Assembly: GCA_038277395.1 (NCBI GenBank)
Contig: CM076189.1
Location: forward strand, 236,407,918-236,471,917
Origin: Dryocosmus kuriphilus
Lineage: Eukaryota > Arthropoda > Insecta > Hymenoptera > Cynipidae
Length of the DNA: 64,000 nt
Direction: 5' to 3'
Positions 46,811 through 58,759 of the stretch are shown in pieces (the first letter of the stretch is position 1; each line of letters starts with the position of its first letter). The position numbers and the translations under genes are program-made. The notes beneath the pieces were generated by a model that did not search any database, had not been told where the DNA came from, and was given only the letters and a program-made list of their open reading frames with translations.

Positions 46811-46814
<4 letters not shown>
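46645..46814 (-). mobile_element. Duplicated mariner 3 end plus flank
   Basis: The first 95 bases repeat the left end of the mariner at 46874 (CGAGGTGTGTCCGAAAATTA to GGCCGTGGCATCCTTC). Then the sequence changes to a copy of the Penelope 3' flank found at about 46530-46590 (ATATTTTTCT..TAGTTTTTAACC..TTA). A local tandem duplication of about 229 bases best explains it. Confidence 0.7.
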
Positions 46815-46857
<43 letters not shown>

Positions 46858-46873
46858 ATAAAATATATATATA
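46815..46873 (+). repeat. (TA)n microsatellite 2
   Basis: Imperfect TA tract directly before mariner 3, part of the duplicated unit. Confidence 0.9.
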
Positions 46874-48205
46874 CGAGGTGTGTCCGAAAATTATCCGACC
46901 TCATTGATATCCCGCGGGTGCTATTTTTCGTCATCCGGGCCGTGGCATCCTTCGAAGTAGTCCCCATTTGATTGAACCACACGCTCCCAGCGGTGCTTCC
47001 ACATCTTAAAGCAGTCCTCGAATGCAGATTTTGGAATGGCCTTCAGCTCGCGCGTCACATTACTCTGAATCGTCTCCATGTCGTCGAACCGCTTTTCTTT
47101 GAGCGCCATTTTCAATTTTGGGAACAACCAAAAGTCGCAGGGAGCTATGTCGGGACTGTACGGAGGCTGGCGAAGCTGTACAATCTTATGTGTTTCGCCA
47201 AAAATTGCCGCACAAAGTTTGATGAATGCGCTGGCGCATTATCGTGGTGAAGAAGCCAGTCAGCGCTTGACCAGAAACGCGGTCGTTTTCTTCTCACTGC
47301 ATCACGCAATCTTTTCAGAACTTCAACGTAATATTCTTTGTTGATCGTCTGACCTCTTAAAGCAAATTTGTAGTGCACAACACCCTCACAATCGAAAAAA
47401 ATAATCAGCATTGACTTAACATGGCTCCGATTTTGACGTGCTTTTTTCGGCCGTGGCTCGTCTGGACGCTTCCACTGTGAAGATTGTTATTTAGTTTCAG
47501 GATCGCAACCATAAACCCATGATTCATCACCAGTAATAACCTTCTTAAGGACATTTTTATCATCACTGACCATTTCCAAGTTGTCCTGAGCGATTTCAGA
47601 GCGAAGGTCTTTCTGCTCGGTCGTGAGCAATTTCGGAATGAATTTCGCACACACGCGAGTCATTCCCAAAATCTTGTTCAAAATTTTCCAAACAGTACTT
47701 TTTCGATATTCCGAGATCATTTTCTACTTCACGAACAGTCAATCGACGATCACCTTCAATCGCAAGTCACACACGCTCGATGTTTTCCGGTATTGTTGTC
47801 AGCAGAGTTCGGCCAGAACGAGGGTCACTGTCAACAGATGTGCGGCCATTTTTAAACCGCCTGTACCACTCCTTTATTTGTATTATGCTCATACTTTTGT
47901 CCCCAAAGACCTTCTGTATCATTTCAATAGTCTCCGTACAACTCTTGCCGAGATCGAAACAAAACTTGATGCAAATTCGTTGATCTCTTCTTTCTGTCAT
48001 TTTCAACAGTACACAAATGCGACGAACGGAAAAAGCACGTTGGACATAAACACACGCTGCACGCGACCCAAAACGTCCGGCCAGTGAACTACGACATTCA
48101 GGGAGTTCGTGAAGGACTACTGGTTACGCTCATACCCCGCAGAGGCCGCTGGAGCGCTCTGACGCGAAGATATGAACGCAGGTCGGATAGTTTTCGGACA
48201 CCTCG
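46874..48205 (-). mobile_element. mariner element 3
   Basis: TIRs start CGAGGTGTGTCCGAAAATTA and end TAGTTTTCGGACACCTCG, with TA on both sides. The 1332 bases are full length. It is a different mariner lineage from elements 1 and 2, judged by TIRs and protein. It sits between two Penelope copies. Confidence 0.95.
46921..48006 (-). pseudogene. mariner transposase 3 (DD34D), frameshifted
   Basis: The N-terminus is MTERRDQRICIKFCFDLGKS, with SIIQIKEWYRRFKNGR and RTLLTTIPENIERV. Then LTVREVENDLG-type linker with a stop, FIPKLLTTEQKDLRSEIAQD, and GDESWVYGCDPETK carrying the first Asp. LLHHDNAPAHSSNFVRQFL carries the second and YSPDIAPCDFWLFPKLK the third. The C-terminus is ERVVQSNGDYFEGCHGPDDE. 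Only a few frameshifts and stops separate these segments, so it is the best-preserved transposase of the three mariners, but still broken. Confidence 0.9.
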
Positions 48206-48209
48206 TATG

Positions 48210-49030
48210 TGTATATATATATAATGTAATTTTAGGTTACATTTCGCCAAAGTTTATGTGAATTGAGAAGGACAGCCGATGTGCTAATGAAACGTTTTTA
48301 TTATGTATTGACGAATTTCTCAATCTATAAATACACTTTAGAATGGACCTGTAAATCGACATACTTAACTTGGCTATTAGATCTGCTAATATAAAAATAG
48401 GCATAATACAAAATTATGTAAACAAATTAAGAACTAATATTAATAATGTTAGACACATACACGTCTGAGTCATTTTTCAGCACACAAGAAACTAAATTGA
48501 ATAATTTAGGCGAAATTTTTATCAACAAATCTATATCTAAATTCAGTTGGCTGAAAACACATTACTATTTACATAAACCTATACGTAAAGCTATTAACCC
48601 TAAATGGATCATAAACTTACCTGATAACATTTTGCCAAAAAATGTAGAGTTCATCTTAAGAGTAGGCCCTAATCATTACCTTCCTTTTTATAACAAAAAA
48701 TCTATATTGGAATCAACTTTGTGTAACACCGAGGATAAAGTCAGATTTATAGATGAGGGAAAAAGAGACACTTTCAGATATGAGCTGGCTTTTAATCTAC
48801 AAAGTTTTTATACGGGAATATGTATATCACTATAGTTATATATCACGACAAGTAAGCATGGCTATAGAAACTAAAAACTTTCTTAAAGAACATAAAAACA
48901 TCGTTGTCACTCGTGCGGATAAAGGTAACACTGCGGTAACTTTAAACAATGTTGATTACATTAATAAATCTCTTGAATTGCTCAATGACACTAATACATA
49001 TACTTTATTAAATAAAGACCCTACTAGATA
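48210..49030 (+). mobile_element. Penelope-like retroelement copy 2, 3' truncated
   Basis: Leader sequence (48240-48440) then N-terminal coding sequence up to about 49030, where homology with Penelope ends. At 48271-48298 the leader has GACAGCCGATGTGCTAATGA then AACG, shared with the fragment at 25830-25870. This looks like a decayed hammerhead-type region (CCGATGT in place of CTGATGA). Confidence 0.75.
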
Positions 49031-49031
49031 A
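48446..49031 (+). pseudogene. Penelope-like ORF, N-terminal part
   Basis: The first frame, 129 codons, contains ETKLNNLGEIFINKSISKFS, LPKNVEFILRVGPNHYLPF and ELAFNLQSFYTG. After a frameshift near 48830 it continues SYISRQVSMAIETKNFLKEH, KNIVVTRADKGNTAVTLNNV and LNDTNTYTLLNKDPTR, then stop. ADKGNT and the KDPT end are standard for the region before the Penelope RT fingers. The RT itself is absent. Confidence 0.8.
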
Positions 49032-49513
49032 TCCAAACTTTTTGGTTAGTAAGAAATACCGAGAAATGATATAAGTTCGAATCCGAGTTGTTAAACAATA
49101 AAAAAATTTTTAAAAAAAGTTCTATTAATTACACTTATTTTTATTTCGTTAAGATCTTTTTAAATATTTATAATTTTAAGGTAAAAATTTGGAAGTCAAT
49201 TATAAATTTCAAAACTGTTAAAAGTATTCCTATTTAATTAAAGCTATATTCAGACTTCCAACATCTTTATTTCAGCTATTTAATATCTTTATTCTAAAGA
49301 TTCAAAAACCTAATTTATTAATAATAATAGCCAAAATAAATTATAATGCAAATTCCTATTTTAAATATTTTAACAATATCGTTGTTTCACTTCCAACTAT
49401 ATTAGTGGCCAAAACAAGGATAAATATCGTCAGTTCAGCTATAAATGTTTTTCCGTGTGGCTTCTCAGCTAAGTTCTATTAAAATATATGTAATATAATA
49501 TATTATATTATAT

Positions 49514-49515
<2 letters not shown>

Positions 49516-49556
<41 letters not shown>
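49516..49556 (+). repeat. (TA)n microsatellite 3
   Basis: About 20 TA units immediately before the long-TIR element at 49574. Confidence 0.9.
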
Positions 49557-49562
<6 letters not shown>

Positions 49563-50094
49563 CGTATATACTAGCGTGTGCCAAAAAATTCGATACTTTT
49601 TTTTCTCAGTCTCCCTTCAAAATATCGTAGAATATGTCCAAAAAAAAATTCTCTCACAGACGGAACCCATATTTTCAATTTTAGGAGGTCCATCATTGAA
49701 TTTAAATTCTTCCCATTAAAATAACACAGAAAAGAAGATTTTTTACATTATTTAATTCTACAAGCTGTGAAAAATTTTTTTTTTTTCATAAAATAAATAA
49801 ATAAACCTTATTCAGCATTAAATTCTTGACAAAAAATTCTATTGAGTGAAACTTCTATCATCAATATTTGACTTTCTGTAGAGTCTTAAAATTTCAATTT
49901 TTGAAAATTTTGTGTTTTTTACATTTTTAAGCTAAAATGCCGGAGATAGGTCAAAAAGTTAAATCGCAATTTGGTAGTTCATCTGACGCACTACAAAAAA
50001 GTCTGCGAGAAATTTTTCGTATTATTAATATTTAAGAAGTTACAGACCCACAAAGTCTTATTTTTTTAATATTTAGCGTACAGAGTAGGGGAGA

Positions 50095-52566
50095 CCGGGG
50101 CTATTCGGGACACTTTTTGTATTATTGAATATTGCGAATGCACAAAAATGCTTTTTTGAAAATTACACATACCTTTCAAAAGCTTGAACCCTCCCCTAAG
50201 GTATGCTATAAACAGTTTCTCTGTAACTTCGATGTGGTGTGGGGTGTGTGTGAAAAAGTCAATGAGTGTCATGAGTCCCTAAGAGCCCCGGTACCTCATA
50301 AAAGCATGTAAAAAATTCAAGAAAAATTTAGGAATTTTTTTTAAGACTCTTTAATTGTTTCTTTTAAATTAACGCAATATACATTTATATACGTGTGTGT
50401 TAAACAATCCTGGTCGCTCGAATCAATGATCACCTGTTCACCTTTCTTTGGACGCCCCCTGCGCACTGGCTGCCGCCTCGTAGGATTTTCAATTTCCTTC
50501 GAACTTTTTGGTTTTAATTTTGATTTTTTTCGTTGAGCCAATTCTTGTTCCTCGGAAAGCTGTTTCATAATCGGGGAATCAGTCAAAATCGCCGACTTCC
50601 GTCTTTTCCGTCCTCTGACTTTTTTCGAGGTCCAGCTTTTGGGAACGGACGAATAGTTTGCAGCGTTCCATCCTCCATCCAGATCTACAGTTTTCGGTTC
50701 GACACGGTCATTAGTTGACATGGAAGCGGGTGTTTCAACGCGGCCAAATTGGAATCAATTGGAGTTGTGGGCGATCGGCCACGTGACTCGGTAGATAGTC
50801 GATATCAAGAAAAATCTCAAAATTCAGTGGTGATATTCCTGTTGCTCTGAATTCCACCTGGACATGTTGATCGTCGCTGACAATGGGAGTGCGTTGCATA
50901 TAATACCGGGGTTGTCATATATTGTTATCGTTTTACCCGGGTTGTTGGCCATCCAAGAGTCGCAGAATGAATTAACAGCTTTTTTCAGTGGTCGAAACAC
51001 ACTGCGGTCAAGCGGCTGCAACTTGTATGTGGTGTGCGATGGGAGAGAGAGCTCTGTAATACAGTGTTCTTTGCAAAACTCTAAGCCAGCCATGCAAAGA
51101 TGAGACTCGCGGTTGTCCAGCAAGAAAAGAACTGGGTTCTGAGCCGATGCATTAACGTTACGTTGAAAGTGCTGAAGATACTCGAGAAAAATCTCCGCTG
51201 TCATTCAACCGCTCGAATTAGCTGCACCAGCGCTTCCAGTTGGCGCCCCGTTCAAAAAGTGAGATTTGAACTTTTTTCTGGGAAAGACGAAAAAAGGAGA
51301 GACAACATTTCCCTGTGCCGACATAGCTAACGCCAGCGTAACCAATGTTCCTTGTTCACCTGGTGTGATTCGCCCGATTTGCTTCAAGCCGCGTCGACTG
51401 ACTACTCGATTCGGAGTTTGGACGGTGGTAACGCCAGTCTTGTCCATGTCGTACAATGCACGGGGTGAAATTTTAAGCTTATCGAGAATGGACTTTAACA
51501 ATGAAAAAAAATGATTTCAATGTCGTACGGTTGAAACTTGTCGCTCGTGCGAGGCTTGTTGCTTGAAGCTTTCGGATTGACATGCGTGGATGGCGCGTAG
51601 TCAATAAAAGCTTCTTCTTGATCAGCAGTGAAAATATGAACACAATAAATATAGAATTATTACAAAAATTTTATATTTTATAAATTATTATAAAAAATTA
51701 TTAGATTATTATAAAAATACATTATTATATTAACATTATATACATTATTATAAAAAATACATTATTATGAAAAATTACGACTGAAGAAAAGAAGTGAACA
51801 ATTAAATGAAAGTTCTATAAAATTCGTTGATTTTTCAAGAATCACTTTAGATAGCCAGCTCTGAATTTCGTAGTCAAGAAGAGTGACAGCTGAAAGTGAG
51901 GTTATGTTTTTAAAATTTTGTAAATTATTTCCACTTAATGTCCCGGCCGAGAAATAGAAACATTTTTTGCCCTTGGATCCTCGTGGGTTACAGCTTGGCA
52001 AAAACGGTGGAGCGAGGAATGACTAACTTTGTTATTCCACAGCAGCTTGTCTGATTGACATTTTCGAATTTTTCACAGCTGCTATTGCTATGTTCATAGC
52101 ATCAGCTGACACAGCTTCCTTTTTTTCGTTTGTAATTACACACCATAGCTCTGAAAACGACGATTATTATCAATCAATATTCTCCGTAAAAATCAATGTG
52201 TCGCGAATAGCCCCGGCTACGTGTGTCCCGAAAAGCCCGGGCACGATTTCCAAACATTTACGCTTTATACCAATCACACCTATAAACGTAGATTTGATTG
52301 AGACTATGAATTAAATTCCTTACCCAAAACAGAACAAAAAAACTTACTTTGTATGATTTTTATCACTTTCTGGTGATCGCAAATCAAAAAGTTCTGATGA
52401 AACCAAAAAGAAACTTTTGGTGCTGAAAAACAAAAAACTGTCTGCACACACTGCAACAGAGTTGTTACGTCAGCCAAACTCCGTTGGTAAAACGGTATCA
52501 GAGAGACCTTCAGTGGAAATTCGAACGTGTTAATTTTAAGTTATCCCCACTGTCCCGAATAGCCCC
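50095..52566 (-). mobile_element. Nested pogo-like DNA transposon
   Basis: The inverted 18-mer CCGGGGCTATTCGGGACA occurs at 50095-50112 and as its mirror at 52549-52566. Related words (AGAGCCCCGGTACC at 50284, CGAATAGCCCCGGCTACG at 52205, CCCGAAAAGCCCGGGC at 52231) lie just inside, as subterminal repeats. A DDE_1-type transposase lies between on the minus strand. The extreme ends are degraded. Confidence 0.7.
50341..51501 (-). pseudogene. pogo/jerky-like transposase (DDE_1), truncated
   Basis: From 51501 downward: ALYDMDKTGVTTVQTPNRVV with the first catalytic Asp, PGEQGTLVTLALAMSAQGNV, FPRKKFKSHFLNGAPTGSAG, then TAEIFLEYLQHF and VLFLLDNRESHLCMAGLEF with the second Asp. YKLQPLDRSVFRPLKKAVNS carries the third, then NNPGKTITIYDNPGI. 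The Lys-rich C-terminal tail (50721-50341) ends with an AT-hook-like RRGRPKKG. A frame change occurs at about 51205, and the N-terminal DNA-binding half is reduced to fragments at 51510-51650. Confidence 0.8.
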
Positions 52567-53489
52567 GGAAAAAAAGTATGGAAACATCTATAAATATGGC
52601 AAGATTAGTGAAAAAACTAAAAATTAAGGTCATATCCTTAGGTAACTTTTAAGGAGGAATCCAACGGTGACCTTGTGTTTAACCTTGAACCTCAATTTCA
52701 AAGTTATTTCAAGGTCAACTTTATTTTTTGTAATAGGAACATATATTTTTGATGCAAGATTCGAAAAGAGCGGGAAATTTTATGTTCAGACACGTATTTA
52801 GACTTGAGGTCAGAGTGACCTCTACGAGTCAAACAAAGGTCAAACAACGCTACCATGGAACCTTTTAGGAATCTCGCGGAATTAGTGAAAAAAGTGCTAA
52901 AAATTAAGAAAATAAGACTTTGTGGGTCTGTAACTTCTTAAATATTAAGAACACAAAAAAATTTTAGCAGCCTTTTTTGTAGTGCGTCATATGAAGTATG
53001 GACTAGAAAATTGCGATTTAACTTTTTGTCCTATTTCCGGTAGTTTAGCTTAAAAATGTGAAAAACACATGAAATTTTAAGGCTCTACAGAAAGTCAAAT
53101 ATTGATGATAGAAATTTCACTCAGTGGAATTTTTTGTCAAAAATTTAATGCTGAATAAGGTTTTCATAGCTTGTGGAATTAAATAATGTAAAAAATCCTC
53201 TGTCCTGTGTTATTTCAATGGGAACGCTTTAAATTCGATGATGGACCTCTTAAAATTGAAAATTGTCGATTTTTTTTAGCACACCCTAATAACCTATAAT
53301 ATAATACTATAATATTTGTCACTCGTTATAAATTGAATGCTTTGTAAGCTCACATCTCTTTTCCGCAAAATTTGAAGCTTTTGAGTAAAATCATGTTAAT
53401 TCAGTAGACCATGGGCTACCCATATTTCATGGATTTGACATGGTGCTTTGAATTTGAAGTAAAAGGAAAATCGCAAAGTAACTTGTTCG

Positions 53490-53870
53490 ACTGAAATGTC
53501 CACTCCAAAATCTGAAGGTGTGGAAAGAGCGCCCTACTACCCAGGTAAAAAATTCTTTGATTTTTGATTGTATATAAAGAAAAAAGATGTATTAATAAAA
53601 TTGTCGATCAAACATTGAAAAATCGAAAATCTCGAATTGGTCAAGAAATGTCCACTCCATCATCGTGCCCGAAGCTTCTTGAAGCACACTTCTTTAGTTA
53701 ACGGTAATTAAATAGTAGGTATGATGGGACGATGCAGTTTACCATGTATTGAGTGAATATTGCAATACGCGTAAAAGTGAATATCCAATTTAGGATTAAA
53801 ATATCCACTCCAACACTTGCTGCTGTGAAAATTGATGTCATCAAGACAGGATAAATTTGTTTGCTAACCT
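53490..53870 (+). repeat. Degenerate ~155-bp repeats (GTCCACTCCA)
   Basis: AATGTCCACTCCAAAATCTG (53494), AATGTCCACTCCATCATCGT (53646) and ATATCCACTCCAACACTTGC (53806) recur at 152-160 base spacing with weak similarity between. No gene. The following 53870-55130 shows nothing further that I recognise. Confidence 0.5.
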
Positions 53871-55129
53871 TGCTGTATTTTGGCACAAAAATGTCTTCAG
53901 AAGTAAAATCATGTATCTAATCCAAAATTCTCTTTTTTTCTCCATTTATTGCGTTATAAAAATTTCTTCTTTAATTCATTTTTTTAAATTTTATCTTATG
54001 TGCATGTACCAAGTAAGTAGCCTATATCAAAAATAAATTGCCATATGCTTTTTAATGTGTCAAAAATTTTGAAAGATGTGCTCCTAACTCTATTTAAAAC
54101 TCTTTTTTTTTTTGCTAAAACTGACACTTCATGGAAACGCTCATATCCTAAATTAAATTAATAAATTATAAATAATAATCACCCGCCAATTCCTAAAATC
54201 CTCATCAGATTATATTTTATGTCACTGAAATAGAACTGTCGAAGTAAGTTTTAGACTTTTCCATAAAAAGAATGATTAGGGTTGTATAATACATTGTTGT
54301 GAGGCTGGCATGATTCGTTCCTCCTAAACAGTATTCTTTAGCCACCGGCAATAATCAATATTTTCGAAACAATGTTACACGGATCACTGGTGTTTCAGCT
54401 CAACGACGCTCGTTCGTTATTTTCACTGCTTCCTCATCGTACGAGTCAATGTCCGTGCAGAGAGGGTCGACTGAGAAGAAATACATATTGATCTCTGCAG
54501 AAGAATATACATTTTCTGTGAAAAATATCTCTTGTGTTTTTCAACAAATATTATTATATCGTATAAGTGCCACTGAAAAAGGCTTGAAACTTTGATTTAA
54601 TTTAAATTAATTTTTCGAATGGTAAGTTATAATTTTGCCTCTTATAAATTTGATTTATTTAAAGCAAGAACATTGTTTATTATTAAATAGGCCATGACTA
54701 CGGGTACCGAAATTTCTGTATGAATAGTCAAATTTTTTCGATATGAATAGAGCTGAAATAGAGGCTGTTTGGCTGTTTGATGTTTTCGATACGTATAGAC
54801 ACTTCATATGGATTAAAAAGAGGATTTATTTTCATTTACAGCTTTGCCCCATTTCACAGTAAGGAGAAAGTGAAATTTTTCAATATGATCAAAAAGTTCC
54901 AGAAGTTGTATTTTTTACATTTTATTAAGATTAAGGATATTAAGGTCATTTATAATATTTGAAAAATCATTTTTTTTTATAATGAACCTTCTTTCAACTA
55001 CATAATTTATGTTTTATGTAAGAATAGGAAAGGCTCCTTATTCGAAATGAATCGGTTAACATTTTGTACTTTTATGGTGGATAGCGCGCGTAAAATCTAC
55101 TAAAATCTCTTCCGTGTGGCTAGTTTCTA

Positions 55130-55960
55130 TAACATTTTTCCATTGGGTAAGAATGTTTTATTATTTGAACAATTTCAATTATTAAATGCATGACTTTGTC
55201 AGCTTCCAATGCACAGATTTCGTATTTTACGTTTTATCAACTAAAAAGATTCTGTTAATGGAGTTTTACTATGTTATTGTTCCTCCAGATAACAAGTTTA
55301 ATTGTTTTAATCGACAAAATGAGCAAATTCATTAAAATTCATGAAAATTGTTTAAATATTAAATAATTATATCGATGGAGATCTATTACAGAACAGAGCC
55401 ATAAGAAAGACGTTTTTAGTTGAATCAATGTAAAAAACGAAATCTGTGCATTGAAAACTGACAAAGTCATGCATTTGATAATTACAATTGTTTGAATAAT
55501 AAACAATACTCGCCCAATGGAAACGTCTTATAGAAAAATTAAATATTTGTAAAGTGATAAAGTTATGAAATTGTTAATTAAAATTGTTTAAATAATAAAA
55601 AATTATTGCTCAATGAAAATGTATGCACAGATCAAAAGCAAGATATTGGCAGCTGATTTAACATTAAAAACGAAATCTGTGCAGTGAAAACTGACAGTCA
55701 TGCATTTGTTAATTACAAATGTTTAAATAATAAAAATTCTTGCTTAATGGAAATTTATCACAGCACAGAGCCATAAGAAAGATATTTCTATCAGATTTTC
55801 TGAAAATGAACGAAACTTGTGCAGTAAAACCTGACTACTAATGCACTTGTTTATTAAATTTGTTTAAATAACTAAAAATTTATGTCCAGTAGTAAATTCT
55901 TTCTACAAAACACTATTGAAAAGATGTTTGCAATCGCACCTGCTGGAAAAAAAAAAAAAC
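55130..55960. repeat. Inverted and tandem ~140-bp repeats
   Basis: The unit GAAATCTGTGCA..GAAAACTGAC, then GTCATGCATTTG..AATTAC and GTTTAAATAATAAA occurs once in reverse (55135-55260). It then occurs about four times in tandem in forward orientation from 55395. Divergence increases towards 55960. The stretch 55960-56700 is AT-rich with a short TCACCGAAATTCGGTGA-like palindrome near 56392. Confidence 0.65.
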
Positions 55961-56699
55961 GCAATTTATTTTATTAAATAATGGGCAAAATGTGCATTTG
56001 TTTATAAAGTTTGTTAAAAAATTAATAAATATTGATTATTTCTATTCATTTTCTAATGAAATTTTATTAAACTTGCATTTCATCCAAACAAAATAACAGT
56101 TTTAAGCAGCAAAAAATAGCCAATCCTCAAAAAACCACTTTTGTTCACTAAATTGTTTATAACAAAACAAAAAATAAATATATATTCATCTAATACTGCC
56201 GGAAATTGTTTGTAGACCGTTTTTGAAATGATTCTAGTTACCTTCTAATAATAATTAAAAAGTATTTTAACAAAATGCTGCTTTTGTAAAAAAAAAAAAT
56301 CCTTCAATTTTGTAATTTTCACTTTTAAATAAAATATTTTTAAAACGCAGTCTCTTATCTCTAGGTTCATCGAAAATATTTGTGCTACGCTCACCGAATT
56401 TCGGTGAACCTAGCCGTTCTTTCCAGTTTTCCTGAGCTTATCGAAAATTTGTTCATTTGTTCATTAAAACAAAAAATTAAAATCGGATAAAAATTGTAAG
56501 TGCTGACTGATTTGTCCACGGGACTATTTTTGTCCCACGGTTCATTTCATTTTTAAATATTTTCAGTATTAATTTTAAATATAAATAAAAATAGTAATAT
56601 TTCCTCTATGAGGAAGTAAATATATTTACCAATTAATCATAATGAGGAAGCAAAGTGCACATCAAAAGAACACCACCACACAATTACACAGGCCTACAA

Positions 56700-57970
56700 A
56701 AATGAGACTTTTGTTTCCCCACTGAGATCTGAAGGTGTTTTCTTACGTAATTTTTCGCGCTTAATTCGAATCTGGCAGCAAAATTTGTCTAGCATGTCAG
56801 CATTTTGAGATATTCTAACCTAAAAGTGCAAAAAAGGCCGTTTTTCGGCATATTCAGACGAAAATAACTTCAAAACGCGAATATATTCGTCAATTTGTCC
56901 AGCAGATTCGGATTCCTCATGAAAAAACTACGGATAACACATACAAGATTTCTGATACAGTCAAATATTTACAACTGAGTCAAAAATAAAATTTTCAAAA
57001 TGTCGGATCAAATATGGCGGACCAAACATTTTTGGTAAATAAAAAACTCTTTCTAATTCTACTAACAATTTTTAGTAGAATTATAACGAATTTTTACATT
57101 CTCATCTCAATGAGAAGGTATTAGTTTTATGTGAAAAATGACTTTCGCGGATTTCATCAAATCTCCACGTTTTGAGACCCCCTGAGTGAGAAAAAACGGT
57201 TTTTACGACGGTGTCTGTCTGTCTGTTGTTGTCGTTGTCGTTGTCGTCGGCGGCTGTTATTGAGATAACTTTTGAAAGAATCATCAGATTGGATTGCGCT
57301 GTGGCACACTTCTTCAAAGTCCAAAAAGAAAGGACGAGTTCGTTAACCAGCGGTTTTTGGCCAGTGGTTATGGTTTTGTCCATAAAAAACGGTTTTCACA
57401 AAATAAAAAAACAATTTTCCGGCTAAACTATACGAGATATAAAAAAAAAACAGTAGAGAGTAAAATTCTTCATCTCAAAAAATTCTACAAATTTTATTTT
57501 AATCATTTTTGAATGAAATGCACGGTTTTTGTTTTAATGGAGAAAACGTTATTAAAAATAAAAAACTTTGTTTTCTTGCCAAAATATTCAAGATACGAAA
57601 AAATGTTGATAAGCAAAGTTATTTAACTCAAAAAGATCTGCAAATTTTGTATTAACTATTTTTTTATAAAATGCACGGCTTTTGTTTTAATCGAGAAAAC
57701 GTTATTGAAAATCAAAAATTCACACCCGCCAAACTATGCAAGATACGAAACAATAATAATAAATAAAGTTGTTCACCTCAAAAAGATCTACAAATTTTCT
57801 TTCTATCATTTTCTTGAGCAGACGCGTAGTTTTTGAGTTATTCGTGAAATATGTTATGAAATTAAAGAAAACCACTTTTCAACAAAACTATGCGAGCTAC
57901 GAGAAAATATTAACAAGCAGAATTATTCACCTTGGAAAGAGCTACAAAATTTATTTGTAAGACTCATCGT
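56700..57970 (-). repeat. Dispersed repeat family with small ORF, copy B
   Basis: This is an inverted copy of the family at 10160-11050, with the ~120-base tandem units at 57480-57960 and the ORF at 57102-57383. It extends further than copy A, to include 56700-57090 (CAAATATGGCGGACC, CGAATCTGGCAGCAAAATTT). It ends without obvious TIR or tail. Confidence 0.65.
57102..57383 (-). CDS. Small ORF of dispersed repeat, copy B (function unknown)
   Basis: Ninety-three codons starting Met-Asp-Lys-Thr-Ile-Thr, with LVNELVLSFWTLKKCATAQS and an acidic DDNDNDNN run. Then come RQTDTVVKTVFSHSGGLKT and WRFDEIRESHFSHKTNTFS and a stop. The first 50 residues align without gaps to copy A at 10729-10956, and both frames are open. 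There is no recognised domain, signal peptide or membrane segment. A mobile-element peptide or a chance open frame are both possible. Confidence 0.35.
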   Translation of the reverse strand: MDKTITTGQKPLVNELVLSFWTLKKCATAQSNLMILSKVISITAADDNDNDNNRQTDTVVKTVFSHSGGLKTWRFDEIRESHFSHKTNTFSLR

Positions 57971-58759
57971 TTTACTTTTAAGAACCGAAATCCTGCATTG
58001 TGAAAATTTGGAAAATCACAAAAAAACTTTACCAATCTACGCACGTTTATTTTTTTGTGGGGCTGTGGAAATTGTTGTTAAATGTCAATCTGTTGTATTA
58101 AATTCTTCTCCTTTTTGATATGAAAAGAAATTACTTACCGGGAAAGAAAAATTTTCTATATTCACATATATGCTAAAGAAGTGAGTTTGTTTAACTAATT
58201 GTTTATAACAATGACAATTGTTACTGTTTTATTTTCGTACGTGATTAATTATTCATTTACATAATCTAAAAAAGAAATCAGTGTGAATAATATAATCAAA
58301 CACCGACAGTGCATCAGATATCAGTTTTATCCATTAATTTGTTTATAACAAATAAGTAAATAAATTTAATCTATAATGAAAAATTGCATTCATCAAATGT
58401 AAATTTACTATTTCTATGTAATTTTAATGAAATATTGATGAGAGTAAAGATGGTGAGAAATAAATGGGGCAAAATAGGTAGCACAGAAATATAAATAATG
58501 TTTTTTGGAATTTTACAACCCAAATAACAAATTAATGAATTTCTTAGATCGGCCTCGACAAACCTTTTCGAAATTTAATAATCTTTATTTTTTAGAATTC
58601 CTGAAACTTTTTCTTTGCTATGAGTTGGACAAGTTTGCTTCAGTCTACCTTATGTACAGAAGAAGGGCGACAATGTATAGGGGCGTAAGTGCTAAAACTC
58701 GAACTTTACAGGAGAATCAAAAAAATATCTAACTTTAACGCATTTAATTTTAAACAAAA
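57971..58759. other. AT-rich DNA, nothing recognised
   Basis: No supported gene or repeat. Confidence 0.45.

Larger units (their letters stand above)
49574..53286. mobile_element. 3.7-kb long-TIR element, interrupted by pogo-like element
   Basis: About 500 bases at each end are inverted copies: GCGTGTGCCAAAAAATTCGA at the left end against AATCGA..AGCACACCC at the right. Internal blocks include GACCCACAAAGTCTTATTTT, GTCAAATATTGATGATAGAA on the right arm, and ATGCTGAATAAGGTTT. TA flanks both ends (49572-49573 and 53287-53288), suggesting a Tc1/mariner-type target. It has no transposase of its own apart from the nested element. Confidence 0.75.
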
